From Lentzea indica (GTDB taxonomy: Bacteria; Actinomycetota; Actinomycetes; Mycobacteriales; Pseudonocardiaceae): a stretch of 58,637 bases of DNA. The notes under the pieces were generated by a model, which saw nothing but the letters and a program-made list of their open reading frames with translations, was not told the DNA's origin and ran no database searches. Shown one piece after another: positions 16,919 through 25,998 of this stretch (positions are counted from its first letter, which is position 1; each line of letters begins with the position of its first letter). The stretch spans positions 1 through 58,637 of the forward strand of contig NZ_VSRL01000032.1 of NCBI RefSeq assembly GCF_012184385.1, given 5' to 3'. The translations under genes were made by a program, and so were the position numbers.

Positions 16919-17872
16919 CTACATCATGTCAGCCCCAGCTCCGAATCGGACCCCCTCATTCCGGTCCTGACCAGGCGTAACGGGCCGAGGAACCAGGGTC
17001 AGCAGTGAAGCCTCCGGAGGGCAGCAGAACCGCACCGGCGCGTACGGCGAAGTGCCCATACCCGCGGACACGTTCATCCACATGTGCGAACCCCACCGCG
17101 ACACACCGCGAGCCCGCGTGCGGTCCAGTTCGCAGTTCGTCACCAATGCGCCGTAAAACGGCACGCGCAACTGGCCGCCGTGGGTGTGCCCGGCCATCAC
17201 GAAGTCGTAGCCGTCGGCCGCGAAGGGATCCAGCACGCGCGGTTCGGGTGAGTGAGTGACTCCCAGGCGCAGCACGGCATTGGGGTCCGGGGCGCCCGCG
17301 ATGTCGGCGTACCGGTCGCGCTTCAGGTGAGGGTCGTCCAGGCCGGCGGCGAAGATCGTCTGGCCGCCCACCTCGATCGTCCTGCGCACGTGGGTCAGGT
17401 CCTCCCAGCCGCGCTCGACCATTCCGGCGCGGAGGTCGCGCCACGGCAGCGTCACGCCGTGGATGCGCTTGGTCTTGGACGACGGCAGCAGGTAGCGCAC
17501 CGGGTTCTTGAGCCGCGGCGCGTAGTAGTCGTTGCTGCCGAACACGAACACGCCCGGACGGTCGAGCAACGGGCCGAGCGCGCGCAGCACGGCGGGGACG
17601 GCGTCCTTGTGCGCGAGGTTGTCGCCCGTGTTCACGACCAGGTCGGGGTTCAGGTCGGCCAGCGCGGCGACCCAGCGCTGCTTCGACACCTGGTTCGGCG
17701 TCATGTGCAGGTCCGAGATGTGCAGCACGCGGATCGGCTTGGCGCCGGGGGACAGCACCGGCACTGTGGCCGTGCGCAGCGTCCAGTGCCTTCTCTCGAT
17801 TCCGGCCGCGTACGCGATGGTCGCGGTGCCGAGTGCGGTCGTGGCGAGGAGTGCGCGGCCGAGCTTGTTCAC
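16919..17872 (-). CDS. Metallophosphoesterase, membrane-anchored
   Basis: 317 residues, similar in type and context to M. tuberculosis Rv3683 and YkuE/UDP-2,3-diacylglucosamine-pyrophosphatase-like phosphoesterases. An N-terminal hydrophobic segment (LLATTALGTATIAYAAG) precedes the metal motifs HISDLHM, NTGDN, GSNDYY and GHTHGGQ (dimetal site complete). Probably acts at the membrane on a phospholipid or nucleotide-linked substrate. GTG at 17872 is used; no ribosome site is visible. Confidence 0.88.
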   Translation of the reverse strand: MNKLGRALLATTALGTATIAYAAGIERRHWTLRTATVPVLSPGAKPIRVLHISDLHMTPNQVSKQRWVAALADLNPDLVVNTGDNLAHKDAVPAVLRALGPLLDRPGVFVFGSNDYYAPRLKNPVRYLLPSSKTKRIHGVTLPWRDLRAGMVERGWEDLTHVRRTIEVGGQTIFAAGLDDPHLKRDRYADIAGAPDPNAVLRLGVTHSPEPRVLDPFAADGYDFVMAGHTHGGQLRVPFYGALVTNCELDRTRARGVSRWGSHMWMNVSAGMGTSPYAPVRFCCPPEASLLTLVPRPVTPGQDRNEGVRFGAGADMM

Positions 17873-17940
17873 GTGTCAAGGGTACGGAAGACGGTTAACT
17901 CGATCGGCGCGGCATCCGGCGGGCGGTACCGTTCTGCGCC

Positions 17941-18411
17941 ATGGCGGAGTTGAAGACGCGGCTGCAGAACGATCTGACTGTGGCGATGAAGGCCCGGGAG
18001 ACGGTCACGGCCGGTGCGTTGCGCATGGCGCTCACTGCGGTGACGAACGAGGAGGTCTCCGGCAAGCAGGCTCGCGAGCTCTCCGACGACGAGGTCGTGA
18101 AGGTCCTCGCGCGTGAGGCGAAGAAGCGCAAGGAGGCCGCCGAGGCGTTCGACGGTGCCGGCCGGGCCGAGAAGGCCGAGCTGGAGCGTCAGGAGCTCGC
18201 CGTGCTGGAGGCCTACCTTCCCGCCCAGCTCGACGACGCGGAACTCGCGTCCATTGTGGACAAGGCTGTGGAGGCCGTTGCCGCGCAGCTCGGTGAGGCG
18301 CCGGGGCCGAAGCAGATGGGCCAGGTCATGAAGGTCGTCAACGCCGAGGTCGCCGGACGCGCCGAGGGTGGCCGGGTGGCCGCCGCGGTGAAGTCCAAGC
18401 TCACGAGCTGA
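17941..18411 (+). CDS. GatB/YqeY domain protein
   Basis: 156 residues, all helical. AELKTRLQNDLTVAMKARE and LRMALTAVTN are the YqeY N-terminal signature, PGPKQMGQVMKVV the C-terminal part that resembles the tail domain of GatB. Proposed to interact with tRNA or tRNA-bound enzymes; exact role unknown. Matches Rv3688c-type proteins. Followed directly by a hairpin. Confidence 0.92.
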   Translation: MAELKTRLQNDLTVAMKARETVTAGALRMALTAVTNEEVSGKQARELSDDEVVKVLAREAKKRKEAAEAFDGAGRAEKAELERQELAVLEAYLPAQLDDAELASIVDKAVEAVAAQLGEAPGPKQMGQVMKVVNAEVAGRAEGGRVAAAVKSKLTS

Positions 18412-18420
18412 CGCAAGAAG

Positions 18421-18448
18421 CCCGCGACCTCGCAGAAGAGGTCGCGGG
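18421..18448. terminator. Bidirectional hairpin between convergent genes
   Basis: Perfect 11-bp stem CCCGCGACCTC/GAGGTCGCGGG, 6-base loop, between the yqeY-like stop and the convergent dehalogenase stop. No T-run. Confidence 0.65.
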
Positions 18449-18456
18449 TCCACAAA

Positions 18457-19173
18457 TCAGAACGCCTTGTCGACCGCGTCCGCGAACTCGCCCATCGACC
18501 CGAACTCCAGGTCGTAGCTGAACTCACCGGACGGCCGGGGCGTCGCGCCCCAGCCCGGCTTGTCGCGCCGACGGTTGATCCACACCGACGGCAGGCCCTC
18601 GCGCTTGGCCGGAACGTGGTCGTGGAACAGGCTCTGCGCCACGTGCAGCAGCCCTGAACGCTCCACTCCCAGCTCTCCGAGCTTCTTGTCCAGAGCCCGG
18701 AAGTGGTTCTCCGCCGGCTTGTACGCACCGACGTCCTCGGCGGTGATGATCGCCGCGAAGTCCCCGCGCAACTGCCTGTTGCTGCCCGCGAATCCGGCGC
18801 GGTGCACATTGGACAGAATGATCAGCTGATAGCGGGCGGCCAAACGTGCCAACGCGTCAGCGGAGTCGGGGAACGCGGGCCAGTCCGGAACCGATGAGCC
18901 CAGCCGCTGAGCCCACTCCTCGCTCACTTCGCGCCCCAGGTCAGCGCCGGTACGGCGGAACGCGGCGGCCAGCACGTCCGGATACAGCGCAGACGGCGTT
19001 GATGCCTCAACGGCCGCCTCCTGGTCGGCGTAGGCGAGCAGCAGCTCCTCGTCGGTGAGATCGAGTCCCTGTTCGCGCGCCCACGGTGAGAGCACCGCGG
19101 CGATACCGGTCTCCCAGTCGATGAGCGTGCCGTAGCAGTCGAAGCTGAGTGCCTGGAACTTGGTCAGGTCCAT
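18457..19173 (-). CDS. HAD-family haloacid dehalogenase-like hydrolase
   Basis: 238 residues. SFDCYGTLIDWE carries the nucleophile Asp (motif I), LIILSNVHR motif II, and EDVGAYKPAENHF motif III lysine; a helical cap lies between. L-2-haloacid dehalogenase type II is the nearest family, though many such proteins are phosphatases of unknown substrate. ATG at 19173 (MDLTKFQALSF) is preferred to the upstream start at 19197, which would run through the palindromic operator. Divergent from the GntR-type regulator, which probably controls it. Confidence 0.85.
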   Translation of the reverse strand: MDLTKFQALSFDCYGTLIDWETGIAAVLSPWAREQGLDLTDEELLLAYADQEAAVEASTPSALYPDVLAAAFRRTGADLGREVSEEWAQRLGSSVPDWPAFPDSADALARLAARYQLIILSNVHRAGFAGSNRQLRGDFAAIITAEDVGAYKPAENHFRALDKKLGELGVERSGLLHVAQSLFHDHVPAKREGLPSVWINRRRDKPGWGATPRPSGEFSYDLEFGSMGEFADAVDKAF

Positions 19174-19179
19174 GAGCCA

Positions 19180-19194
19180 AACTGTAGTACAGTT
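19180..19194. promoter_or_regulatory. GntR/FCD-type operator
   Basis: AACTGTA-G-TACAGTT, a perfect 7-1-7 palindrome containing TGT-N3-ACA, the core recognised by FadR/FCD-type GntR regulators. It lies 7 bases before the dehalogenase start and 34 bases before the divergent GntR gene. Confidence 0.65.
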
Positions 19195-19227
19195 CAACTG
19201 CAGGGCAATCGGATTAAGCTGAGGCCC

Positions 19228-19883
19228 ATGTCCGCCCTCGACGGTCTCGAAGTGCGCCGCACCACCACGGCTCAGCAGCTCGCTGACGGCCTGTCCGAAC
19301 GGATCATGGCCGGCGCCTTCGGCCCTGGTGACCGTCTGAGGGAGAGCGCGATCGCGGCCGAGCTGGGCGTCGCGCGCAACACGATCCGCGAGGCCGTGCG
19401 CATCTTGGAGCTGACCGGCCTGGTCCGTTACGAGGTCAACCGCGGCGCGGTCGTCATCGCGCCCACCCCGGAGAACGTCGAGGCGCTCTACACCGCCCGC
19501 GAACGCCTGGAAACGGCCGCAGCCGCCCGAACCCCGCGCCCGGGACAGCTGGAAGCGATCACCACGGCGTCGACGAGCTCGTCGAAGCCGCGCAGACAGG
19601 GGACCTCCGCGCGATCGTCGACCGCGACCTCGCGTTCCACCAGACGATCGTCGCGCTGCTCGACAGCTCCAGGCTCGACGAGTTCTACGCCGCGATGACC
19701 AAGGAGCTGCGCTTCTACCTCACGGTGCTCTCGAAGTCCGAGACGCCGGAGCAGGTCGTGGCAGACCACGAGGCCATCCTCAGCGCCATCCGCGCCGGCG
19801 ACCGCGACAAGGCGATCGCCGAGATCCGCGCCCACGTCGACGTGAGCGTCCAGCGACTCAAGGAGATGCTCGCCGAACGGTGA
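19228..19883 (+). pseudogene. GntR/FCD-family regulator with apparent one-base frameshift
   Basis: The first frame gives the winged-helix domain (ADGLSERIMAGAFGPGDRLRES, ELGVARNTIREAVRILE) and the start of the ligand domain (YTARERLETAAAARTPRPGQLEAITTA). From about 19569 the FCD ligand domain continues in another frame as VDELVEAAQTGDLRAIVDRD, then FHQTIVALL and MTKELRFYLTVLSKSETPEQ to a stop at 19881-19883. One added G (GCGTC to GCGGTC) joins them into a roughly 218-residue protein of normal length. If the lesion is real the regulator has lost its ligand domain. Divergent from the dehalogenase with a shared palindrome. Confidence 0.85.
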
Positions 19884-19886
19884 GGC

Positions 19887-22355
19887 CTATCTGGGCTCAC
19901 CTGGTTCTGTCGGCAGCGTGATCGGCGGTGGCTCGTTCGGGTTGCCGGGGTCGGGGTTGCCAGGGTTGCCGGGGTTGCCGGGCGTGCCCGGCGGCTGGTT
20001 CGACGGCTCCGTGGGCACCGGCGGCGGCACGTACCCCGAGCTCACCGAGAGCGAGATGATCGTGCCGCGCAACGCGTTGCCGCGTGGCGTCTGGCTCACG
20101 ACCGTCCCCTTCGGCTTGTCGGAGTTGACCGTCTGCTGGCTCACCTTGTAACCGGCCTGCTCCAGGATCCGCACGGCGTCGTTGACCTGGCGGCCCACGA
20201 CGTCGGGAATCTGGATCTCCTTGCCGCCCTTGAGGTATCGCGGCTCCACCGGTGCGAGCTGCTTCACGGGCAACGACGCGTGCATCTTCGTCATCGTGTC
20301 GAACCACGTCCTGGCGGGGATCGTGCCGCCGAAGATGTTGCCGTTGCCGCACAACCGGGGCGCGCCTCCCACGCAGATCGGGCGCGGCGAGGTGCCGTCG
20401 TTGAACGTCTGCACGGCGCCGGCGAAGTCAGGGGTCGCGCCGATGAACGCGGCCGACTTGTACTCCTCGGTGGTACCCGTCTTGCCGATCATCGGCCGGT
20501 TCCACTTGGCGGCGCGGGCGGCCGTGGCGGCGGTGCCGTTGCCCTGGTCGTCCTTGCTCATGCCGGCGGCGAGACCGTTCGCGAGGCCTTCTGCCACGAC
20601 CTGCTCGCACGGCGCCTCGTTGAGCGGGACGGCCTTGCCGTTGCGGTCCAGCACCTTCGCGATCGGGGTCGGCGGGCACCACTTGCCACCGCTCACGATG
20701 GTCGCGACGACGTTCGCGAGCTCCAGAGTGGACACCGGCGCCGGCGACAGCGTGAACGACGCGTTGCCGCCGCCCTGCTTGTAGAACTCGGTCTGCGAGA
20801 TGCGGTTCTGCTTGTCCTTGGCCTTCGGGTCGGGCCGGGTGCCCTGGAGGTTCGTCGCCATCGTCTCGCGCATGCCGAGGCGTGAGGCCATGTCGACGAC
20901 GGCGTCCATGCCCGTCTGCTCTTCGAGGATCACGAAGCCGGTGTTCGGCGACGTCTGCAGTGCCTGCTGCAGCGTCATCGACGACGGGTAGCTGCCGTCG
21001 AAGTTGCTCAGGCAGTACCAGCGGGTGCCGGGCTCGCCGGTGCTCGGGCAGCGCTGGGCGCCACCCTTGAAGACGCGCGAGGTGTACGAGGTCGGCGTCT
21101 GGATGACGTTCTCGATGCCGAGACCCTTTTCCAGCGCCGCCGCGGCCGTGAAGACCTTGTAGATGGAGCCCGCGCCGAACTTGTTCTCCACGCCGCTCGG
21201 CAGGTCGTACGTCGTCTGGCGCTGGTCGGCCTTCAGGCCGTAGTCGCGGTTCGCGACCAACGCGAGCACGTCGTGGCGTTCCTTGCCCGGCTTCACGATG
21301 GCCATCGTGTTCGCGATGCCGTCGGTGCCCTTGGGAACGCCCGCTTCCGCAGCCGCCTTCGCCTGCGAGGTGGCCGCTCTGTCCAAAGTGGTCTGAATGG
21401 TGTAGCCGCCGGTGCGCAGCTGCTCTTCGCTGAAACCCGCGCGTTGCAAGTAGTTCACCACGTACGAGCAGAAGAAACCGTTTTCCGGACCGGCACCCAC
21501 ACAACCGTTCGGTGGCGTGCGAACGGGGTTCGCGAGTCCGAGTCCTTCCTTCTTCGCGGCTTCACCCGCGTCGAGCGACAGCTTGTCGTTCTCGACCATC
21601 CTGTCGATCACTTTGTTGCGCCGCTCCAGCGCTTTGTCCGGATACGCTTCGGGGTCGAGCGCTGACGGACTGTTCACCATTCCGGCGAGCATCGCGGCCT
21701 GAGGAACCGTCAACTTGTCCGGCGTGGTGTTGAAGTAAGCCTGCGCCGCCGCCGCGATGCCGTAAATGGTCGAACCGAAAGGAACGACGTTCAGGTACCT
21801 GGCGAGGATCTCTTCCTTGCCGAGCTTTCGCTCCAGCTGCAGGGAGATCCGGGCCTCGCGCATCTTGCGCGCGATGGTCTGCTCCTGCGCCTTGGCCTGC
21901 TCCAGCTTGTTGTTCCGCGCCACGACGTGGACCAGATAGTTCTTCACGTACTGCTGGGTCAGTGTGGAAGCACCTTGCGAGACGGAGCCGCTGACCTGGT
22001 TGGTCAGACCCGCGCGGATGGTGCCCTTCCAGTCCACGCCCTGGTGCTCGTAGAACCGGCGGTCCTCGACCGAGATCAGCGCCGCCTTCATGGTCGGCGA
22101 GATCTTCTCGGGCGGTGTCAGGACTCTGTACTGGTCGAACAGGTAGGCGATCGGCAGCCCGTCCTTGTCGGTGACCGTGGTGATCAACGGGGGATCTGTG
22201 GTCACGAGGTCGGCGGAGATGCTGTCCACGGTGTCGCTGGCGCGGTTGGACACGAGGCCCGTCGCGCCCACGACTGGGAACAGCATGCCGGCGAGGAGAA
22301 CCCCAGCCAGCAGGCACAGGCCGAGCATCTTGAGCACGCCATTCCTGACTCGCAC
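19887..22355 (-). CDS. Class A penicillin-binding protein (PonA2 type) with PASTA domain
   Basis: 822 residues, bifunctional peptidoglycan synthase, counterpart of M. tuberculosis PonA2 (Rv3682). An N-terminal membrane anchor (9-30) precedes the GT51 glycosyltransferase with catalytic Glu97 in SVEDRRFYEH and GASTLTQQYVKN; the transpeptidase has Ser397-x-x-Lys in GAGSIYKVF, SPNTGF as SxN and IGKTGTT as KTG. A single PASTA domain (IPDVVGRQVNDAVRILEQAGYKV) follows, then a low-complexity tail of repeated GNP units. GTG at 22355. Divergent from whiB, the same arrangement as ponA2/whiB4. Confidence 0.95.
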   Translation of the reverse strand: MRVRNGVLKMLGLCLLAGVLLAGMLFPVVGATGLVSNRASDTVDSISADLVTTDPPLITTVTDKDGLPIAYLFDQYRVLTPPEKISPTMKAALISVEDRRFYEHQGVDWKGTIRAGLTNQVSGSVSQGASTLTQQYVKNYLVHVVARNNKLEQAKAQEQTIARKMREARISLQLERKLGKEEILARYLNVVPFGSTIYGIAAAAQAYFNTTPDKLTVPQAAMLAGMVNSPSALDPEAYPDKALERRNKVIDRMVENDKLSLDAGEAAKKEGLGLANPVRTPPNGCVGAGPENGFFCSYVVNYLQRAGFSEEQLRTGGYTIQTTLDRAATSQAKAAAEAGVPKGTDGIANTMAIVKPGKERHDVLALVANRDYGLKADQRQTTYDLPSGVENKFGAGSIYKVFTAAAALEKGLGIENVIQTPTSYTSRVFKGGAQRCPSTGEPGTRWYCLSNFDGSYPSSMTLQQALQTSPNTGFVILEEQTGMDAVVDMASRLGMRETMATNLQGTRPDPKAKDKQNRISQTEFYKQGGGNASFTLSPAPVSTLELANVVATIVSGGKWCPPTPIAKVLDRNGKAVPLNEAPCEQVVAEGLANGLAAGMSKDDQGNGTAATAARAAKWNRPMIGKTGTTEEYKSAAFIGATPDFAGAVQTFNDGTSPRPICVGGAPRLCGNGNIFGGTIPARTWFDTMTKMHASLPVKQLAPVEPRYLKGGKEIQIPDVVGRQVNDAVRILEQAGYKVSQQTVNSDKPKGTVVSQTPRGNALRGTIISLSVSSGYVPPPVPTEPSNQPPGTPGNPGNPGNPDPGNPNEPPPITLPTEPGEPR

Positions 22356-22592
22356 GCGGGTCAGCGTACGCCGTACACGAACGGGTGAAGGTGATCAGTA
22401 AGGGCCGTTACTCAGCATGAGTAGAGATACGCAAGACAGGTAACAGTCGGGTGACCCAGGCTTGGACGTGGAACCGAACGGCACTACAGTCCGTCAACGT
22501 CCAAGGAATGCAGCCGTGGCTCGAACGCTACGGCATCCGTGGCAGGGGTGTGGCGGATTTCCACATTTGGACAGCACTGAGGAGTGGGGGAT

Positions 22593-22883
22593 ATGAACCA
22601 GGGGGATTGGCGTATCAACGCTTCGTGCCGCGATGAGGAGCCAGATCAGCTCTTCGTCCGAGGTGCGGAGCAGCGCAAGGCGAAGCTCGTGTGCCTGGGA
22701 TGTCCAGTGCGCATGGAATGCCTGGCCGAAGCGCTGGACAACAGGATCGAGTTCGGGGTCTGGGGAGGCATGACCGAGCGCGAGCGTCGCGCTCTGCTGC
22801 GCCGGCGTCCGGACGTCGAGTCGTGGTTCGAGCTGCTCGACAACGCACGTCAAGAGCACCACGAAGACACGAGGGTCGGCTAG
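22593..22883 (+). CDS. WhiB-family iron-sulfur regulator, WhiB4-like
   Basis: 96 residues. Four cysteines for a [4Fe-4S] cluster: Cys12, Cys34, Cys37, Cys43 (C-x2-C-x5-C), then the GVWGGMTERERR turn and a basic tail. Position between the ponA2-like gene and the ArsA-type ATPase pair is that of M. tuberculosis WhiB4 (Rv3681c), a redox-sensing regulator. ATG at 22593 has GAGGA 8 bases before; the in-frame GTG at 22584 overlaps that site. The 237 bases between it and the PBP start hold the divergent promoters and no gene. Confidence 0.93.
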   Translation: MNQGDWRINASCRDEEPDQLFVRGAEQRKAKLVCLGCPVRMECLAEALDNRIEFGVWGGMTERERRALLRRRPDVESWFELLDNARQEHHEDTRVG

Positions 22884-22886
22884 CGC

Positions 22887-24011
22887 TCATTCTCCGGCGA
22901 GCCGGCGACCTATCTCCCGAAGGCCGTCGAGGTCGTGCACGTCAGCGGGCAACGCGGGCACGCCGACCAGTGAAACGCCGGGATGAGCACGGGTGAACCG
23001 GGCCAGCAGTCGCTTCTCACGATCGGCGACTGCTACCCGGTCCGCGTGCAGCCGGAGCACTGCCGCGGCGAGCGGCGCCTCACCGGAGCGGTCCAGATCG
23101 TCCGCTGCGGCGAGCGCCTTCGCCGCGGGCAGGTCCCCCGCAAGTACGGGGTGAGTCCTGTTCGCGACGAGCCCGCACAACGGCATGCCTTCGTCGCTGA
23201 GCCGTTCCACGAAATAGCTGGCCTCGCGCAATGCGTCCGGTTCCGCCGCCGCCACCACGACGAATCCGGTGCCCGGTGAGCGGAGCAGCTCGTACGTACG
23301 CTGGGCACGTTCGCGGAATCCGCCGAACATGCTGTCGAACGCCTGCACGAACGTCGACGCGTCCTGCAGCAGCTGGCCGCCGACGATCGTCGACACAGCA
23401 CGTGTGAAAAGGCTGAAACCGGTACCGACGATCTTGAGCAGACCTCGGCCGCTCGCGCGTGCCGGCGCCGAGAGCATCCGGATGAACCTGCCGTCGAGCA
23501 CGGTCGACAGCCGTTGCGGCGCGTCCAGGAAGTCCAGCGCCGACCGGCTCGGCGGGGTGTCGACGATGATCAGGTCCCACTCGTCCTGCGCCACCAGCTG
23601 GCCCAGCTTCTCCATCGCCATGTACTCCTGCGTGCCGGAGAACGACGAGGAAATGGTCTGGTAGAAGGGGTTCGACAGGATCTGGTCCGCCCGGTCGCGG
23701 CCCGCGTGGGTCAGCACCATGTCGTCGAACGTGCGACGCATGTCGAGCATCATCGCGAACAGCTCGCCCTTGGGCTCGAAGCCCTCGACGACGACCTCGC
23801 GCGGGTGGTTGTCCAGCTCCCGCAGGCCCAGCGACTGTGCCAGCCTTCGTGCCGGGTCGATCGTCAGCACGACAACGCGCCGGCCACGTTCCGCCGCCCG
23901 CAACGCCAGCGCCGCGGCGGTCGTCGTCTTGCCGACGCCGCCGGAGCCGCAGCAGACGAGAACACGCGTCTCCAGGTCGTCCAGCAGGGGGTCGAAATCG
24001 AGCTTGGTCAC
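22887..24011 (-). CDS. ArsA/Get3-family ATPase (second of pair)
   Basis: 374 residues. [11 protein letters not shown] is the deviant Walker A with signature lysine, LIIVDTPPS the switch II region. Counterpart of mycobacterial Rv3680 (BagB), one of two Get3 homologues that act together. Family members couple ATP hydrolysis to cargo handling; arsenite transport is unlikely as no arsB or paired cysteines are seen. Start overlaps the stop of the next upstream ATPase (ATGA), so the two are made together. Convergent with whiB, only 3 bases apart. Confidence 0.9.
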   Translation of the reverse strand: MTKLDFDPLLDDLETRVLVCCGSGGVGKTTTAAALALRAAERGRRVVVLTIDPARRLAQSLGLRELDNHPREVVVEGFEPKGELFAMMLDMRRTFDDMVLTHAGRDRADQILSNPFYQTISSSFSGTQEYMAMEKLGQLVAQDEWDLIIVDTPPSRSALDFLDAPQRLSTVLDGRFIRMLSAPARASGRGLLKIVGTGFSLFTRAVSTIVGGQLLQDASTFVQAFDSMFGGFRERAQRTYELLRSPGTGFVVVAAAEPDALREASYFVERLSDEGMPLCGLVANRTHPVLAGDLPAAKALAAADDLDRSGEAPLAAAVLRLHADRVAVADREKRLLARFTRAHPGVSLVGVPALPADVHDLDGLREIGRRLAGE

Positions 24012-25000
24012 CGCACACCCGCCGCGACCAGCACCTCGGCCAGCTCGTACAGCGCGGCCACGTCCACCCCGTCCGTCAGCTCAGGCACCTCGACCGTCGG
24101 CAGGTCCGAGTGGCTGAGCAGCTCCATCGCTTCCTGTTGTGACTGCACCCGGATGGCGTGCTCCACCGTCTCGTCGACCAAACCTTCGAGCGTGAACTCG
24201 TCGAGATCCAGCCCGGCCGCGGTGAGCCCGGCGCGCACGCGTGACTCTTCGACCCGGCCTTCGGCGGCGACTGGAACCGAATGGGCGGGCAGCCGTGCCG
24301 GATGCACCCGGTTGACCAGCACCGCGCCAGGTCGCAGGTCCGCGCCGTCCAGCTCGGCGACCGCGTCCAGGGTCTCGCGCACCGGCATCTCCTCCAGCAA
24401 CGCCACCAGGTGCACCGCGGTGTCGCCGGAGTGCAGCAGCCGCACCACGCCGTCGCTCTGTCCCTTGATCGGCCCGACCTTGGCGAGGTCGGCCATGGCC
24501 TTGGTGACGTCCAGGAACTTGACCACACGCCCGGTCGGCGGCGCGTCCAGCACGACCGCGTCGTAGAGGTGGCGGCCGTCGGAGCCGGTGCGGTTCACGC
24601 ACTCCTTGACCTTGCCGGTCAGCAGCACGTCCCGCAGTCCCGGTGCGAGCGTGGTGGCGAACTCGATGGCGCCCATCTTGCGCAGCGTCCTGCCCGCGAA
24701 ACCGAGGTTGTAGAACATCGCCAGGTACTCGAGGAGCGCGGCTTCCGCGTCGATCGCGAGCGCGTGCACCTCACCGCCGCCCGGCGCGGCCGCGATCCGT
24801 TCCTCCGCGTAGGGCAGCGGGGCGCGGTCGAAGAGCTGGGCGATGCCCTGCCGTCCCTCGACCTCGATCAGCAGCACCCGGCGGCCGCCGGTGGCCAGCG
24901 CGAGCGCCAGCGCGGCCGCGATCGTGGTCTTGCCGGTGCCGCCCTTGCCGGAGACCACGTGCAGACGGGCTCGGGTCAGCTCCTCGGTCCACGACGTCAC
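24008..25000 (-). CDS. ArsA/Get3-family ATPase (first of pair)
   Basis: 330 residues. [12 protein letters not shown] is the Walker A with the Get3/ArsA signature lysine; [17 protein letters not shown] is switch II. Counterpart of mycobacterial Rv3679 (BagA). The paired, overlapping arrangement suggests a heterodimer. No hydrophobic groove residues can be judged by eye. ATG at 25000; upstream lies a small membrane protein gene on the same strand about 45 bases away. Confidence 0.9.
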   Translation of the reverse strand: MTSWTEELTRARLHVVSGKGGTGKTTIAAALALALATGGRRVLLIEVEGRQGIAQLFDRAPLPYAEERIAAAPGGGEVHALAIDAEAALLEYLAMFYNLGFAGRTLRKMGAIEFATTLAPGLRDVLLTGKVKECVNRTGSDGRHLYDAVVLDAPPTGRVVKFLDVTKAMADLAKVGPIKGQSDGVVRLLHSGDTAVHLVALLEEMPVRETLDAVAELDGADLRPGAVLVNRVHPARLPAHSVPVAAEGRVEESRVRAGLTAAGLDLDEFTLEGLVDETVEHAIRVQSQQEAMELLSHSDLPTVEVPELTDGVDVAALYELAEVLVAAGVR

Positions 25001-25044
25001 TCGTCCAGACTATGTGTGAATTCGGTCAGGTGTGGACCTGTCGG

Positions 25045-25296
25045 TCAATCAGCCATGGTGAGGAAGAGAACGGCCATGGCGGTTGCGGCGACCAACGCCC
25101 AGGCAACGACAGAAGGCAGCCACAGCGCGATGCTGGCCGTGACGACGAGAACGATGACGAGTCCGATCAGCCCCGCGCGCACGACCTCTACGCGCTGGCT
25201 GTGTTTGCGATCACGCACCTGCGCCATGGCGACTAGCACCATCACCAGCCCGCCGACCCCGAACAGGCTGGTGGCGACGATCCGCCAGGTCTCCAT
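25045..25296 (-). CDS. Small membrane protein
   Basis: 83 residues with three hydrophobic stretches (IVATSLFGVGGLVMVLVAMA, AGLIGLVIVLVVTASIALWL, VVAWALVAATAMAVLFLTM) separated by a basic loop (RDRKHSQR). No family recognised. Lies directly upstream of the ATPase pair on the same strand, so it may be part of that unit. Confidence 0.65.
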   Translation of the reverse strand: METWRIVATSLFGVGGLVMVLVAMAQVRDRKHSQRVEVVRAGLIGLVIVLVVTASIALWLPSVVAWALVAATAMAVLFLTMAD

Positions 25297-25364
25297 GTGA
25301 TCAAGGTAGCTCGAAGTGCGAGAACCGCGCAGGCGTCGATCGGGTGGCGCGTTAGGCTCGGCGC

Positions 25365-25520
25365 ATGACGAAGTGGGAGTACGCGACCGTGCCGTTGTTG
25401 ATCCACGCCACGAAGCAGATCCTCGACCAGTGGGGCGAGGACGGCTGGGAGCTGGTCACCGTGCTGACGAACCCGACCGGTGAGCAGCACGTCGCGTACT
25501 TGAAGCGGGTGAAGGCGTGA
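25365..25520 (+). CDS. Small DUF4177-type protein
   Basis: 51 residues: MTKWEYATVPLLIHATKQIL, then DQWGEDGWELVTVL and a short tail. The WEYATVPL...LDxWGxDGWELV pattern is that of DUF4177 proteins and of the small gene preceding the RidA gene in mycobacteria (Rv3678A region). Stop overlaps the next GTG start, so it is coupled to ridA. Function unknown. Confidence 0.85.
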   Translation: MTKWEYATVPLLIHATKQILDQWGEDGWELVTVLTNPTGEQHVAYLKRVKA

Positions 25521-25972
25521 GCACCTGGAGCACTCGCCTGAAGGAGCTCGGCATCGAGCTGCCCGGCGTCGCCGCCCCGCTCGCCGCCTACGTGCCCGCG
25601 ATCCAGACGGGCTCGCACGTCTACACGTCCGGCCAGCTGCCGTTCGTCGAGGGCCAGCTGCCCGCCACCGGCAAGGTCGGCGCCGAGGTCTCCCCCGAGG
25701 AGGCCAAGCAGTACGCCGCGACCTGCATCCTCAACGCGCTGGCCGCCGTGCACGCGCTCGTGGGGATTGACTCGATCAAGCGAGTCGTGAAGGTTGTCGG
25801 TTTCGTGGCCTCCGCCGAGGGGTTCACGGGGCAGCCGGGTGTCGTGAACGGTGCCTCGGAGCTGCTCGGTGAGATCTTCGGCGACGCGGGCAAGCACGCC
25901 AGGTCCGCCGTGGGGGTGGCCGAGCTGCCGATCGGCGCTCCGGTGGAGATCGAACTGATCGTCGAGGTCTGA
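25517..25972 (+). CDS. RidA/YjgF-family protein
   Basis: 151 residues, RidA-like trimer fold (TSGQLPFVEGQLPATGKVG, VKVVGFVASAEGF). RidA hydrolyses reactive enamine/imine intermediates of amino-acid metabolism; this longer subgroup (as Rv3678c) differs from classic 130-residue RidA and may have another deaminase role. GTG at 25517 overlaps the previous stop. Confidence 0.9.
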   Translation: MSTWSTRLKELGIELPGVAAPLAAYVPAIQTGSHVYTSGQLPFVEGQLPATGKVGAEVSPEEAKQYAATCILNALAAVHALVGIDSIKRVVKVVGFVASAEGFTGQPGVVNGASELLGEIFGDAGKHARSAVGVAELPIGAPVEIELIVEV

Positions 25973-25998
25973 GTTCCGGTTCTGGGGAAGGGTGTGAC

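Noticed and set aside
22887..25000. Arsenic resistance operon
   Set aside because: The ATPases are ArsA/Get3-like, but no arsB, arsC, arsR or arsD is here and gene order matches the mycobacterial Get3-like pair.
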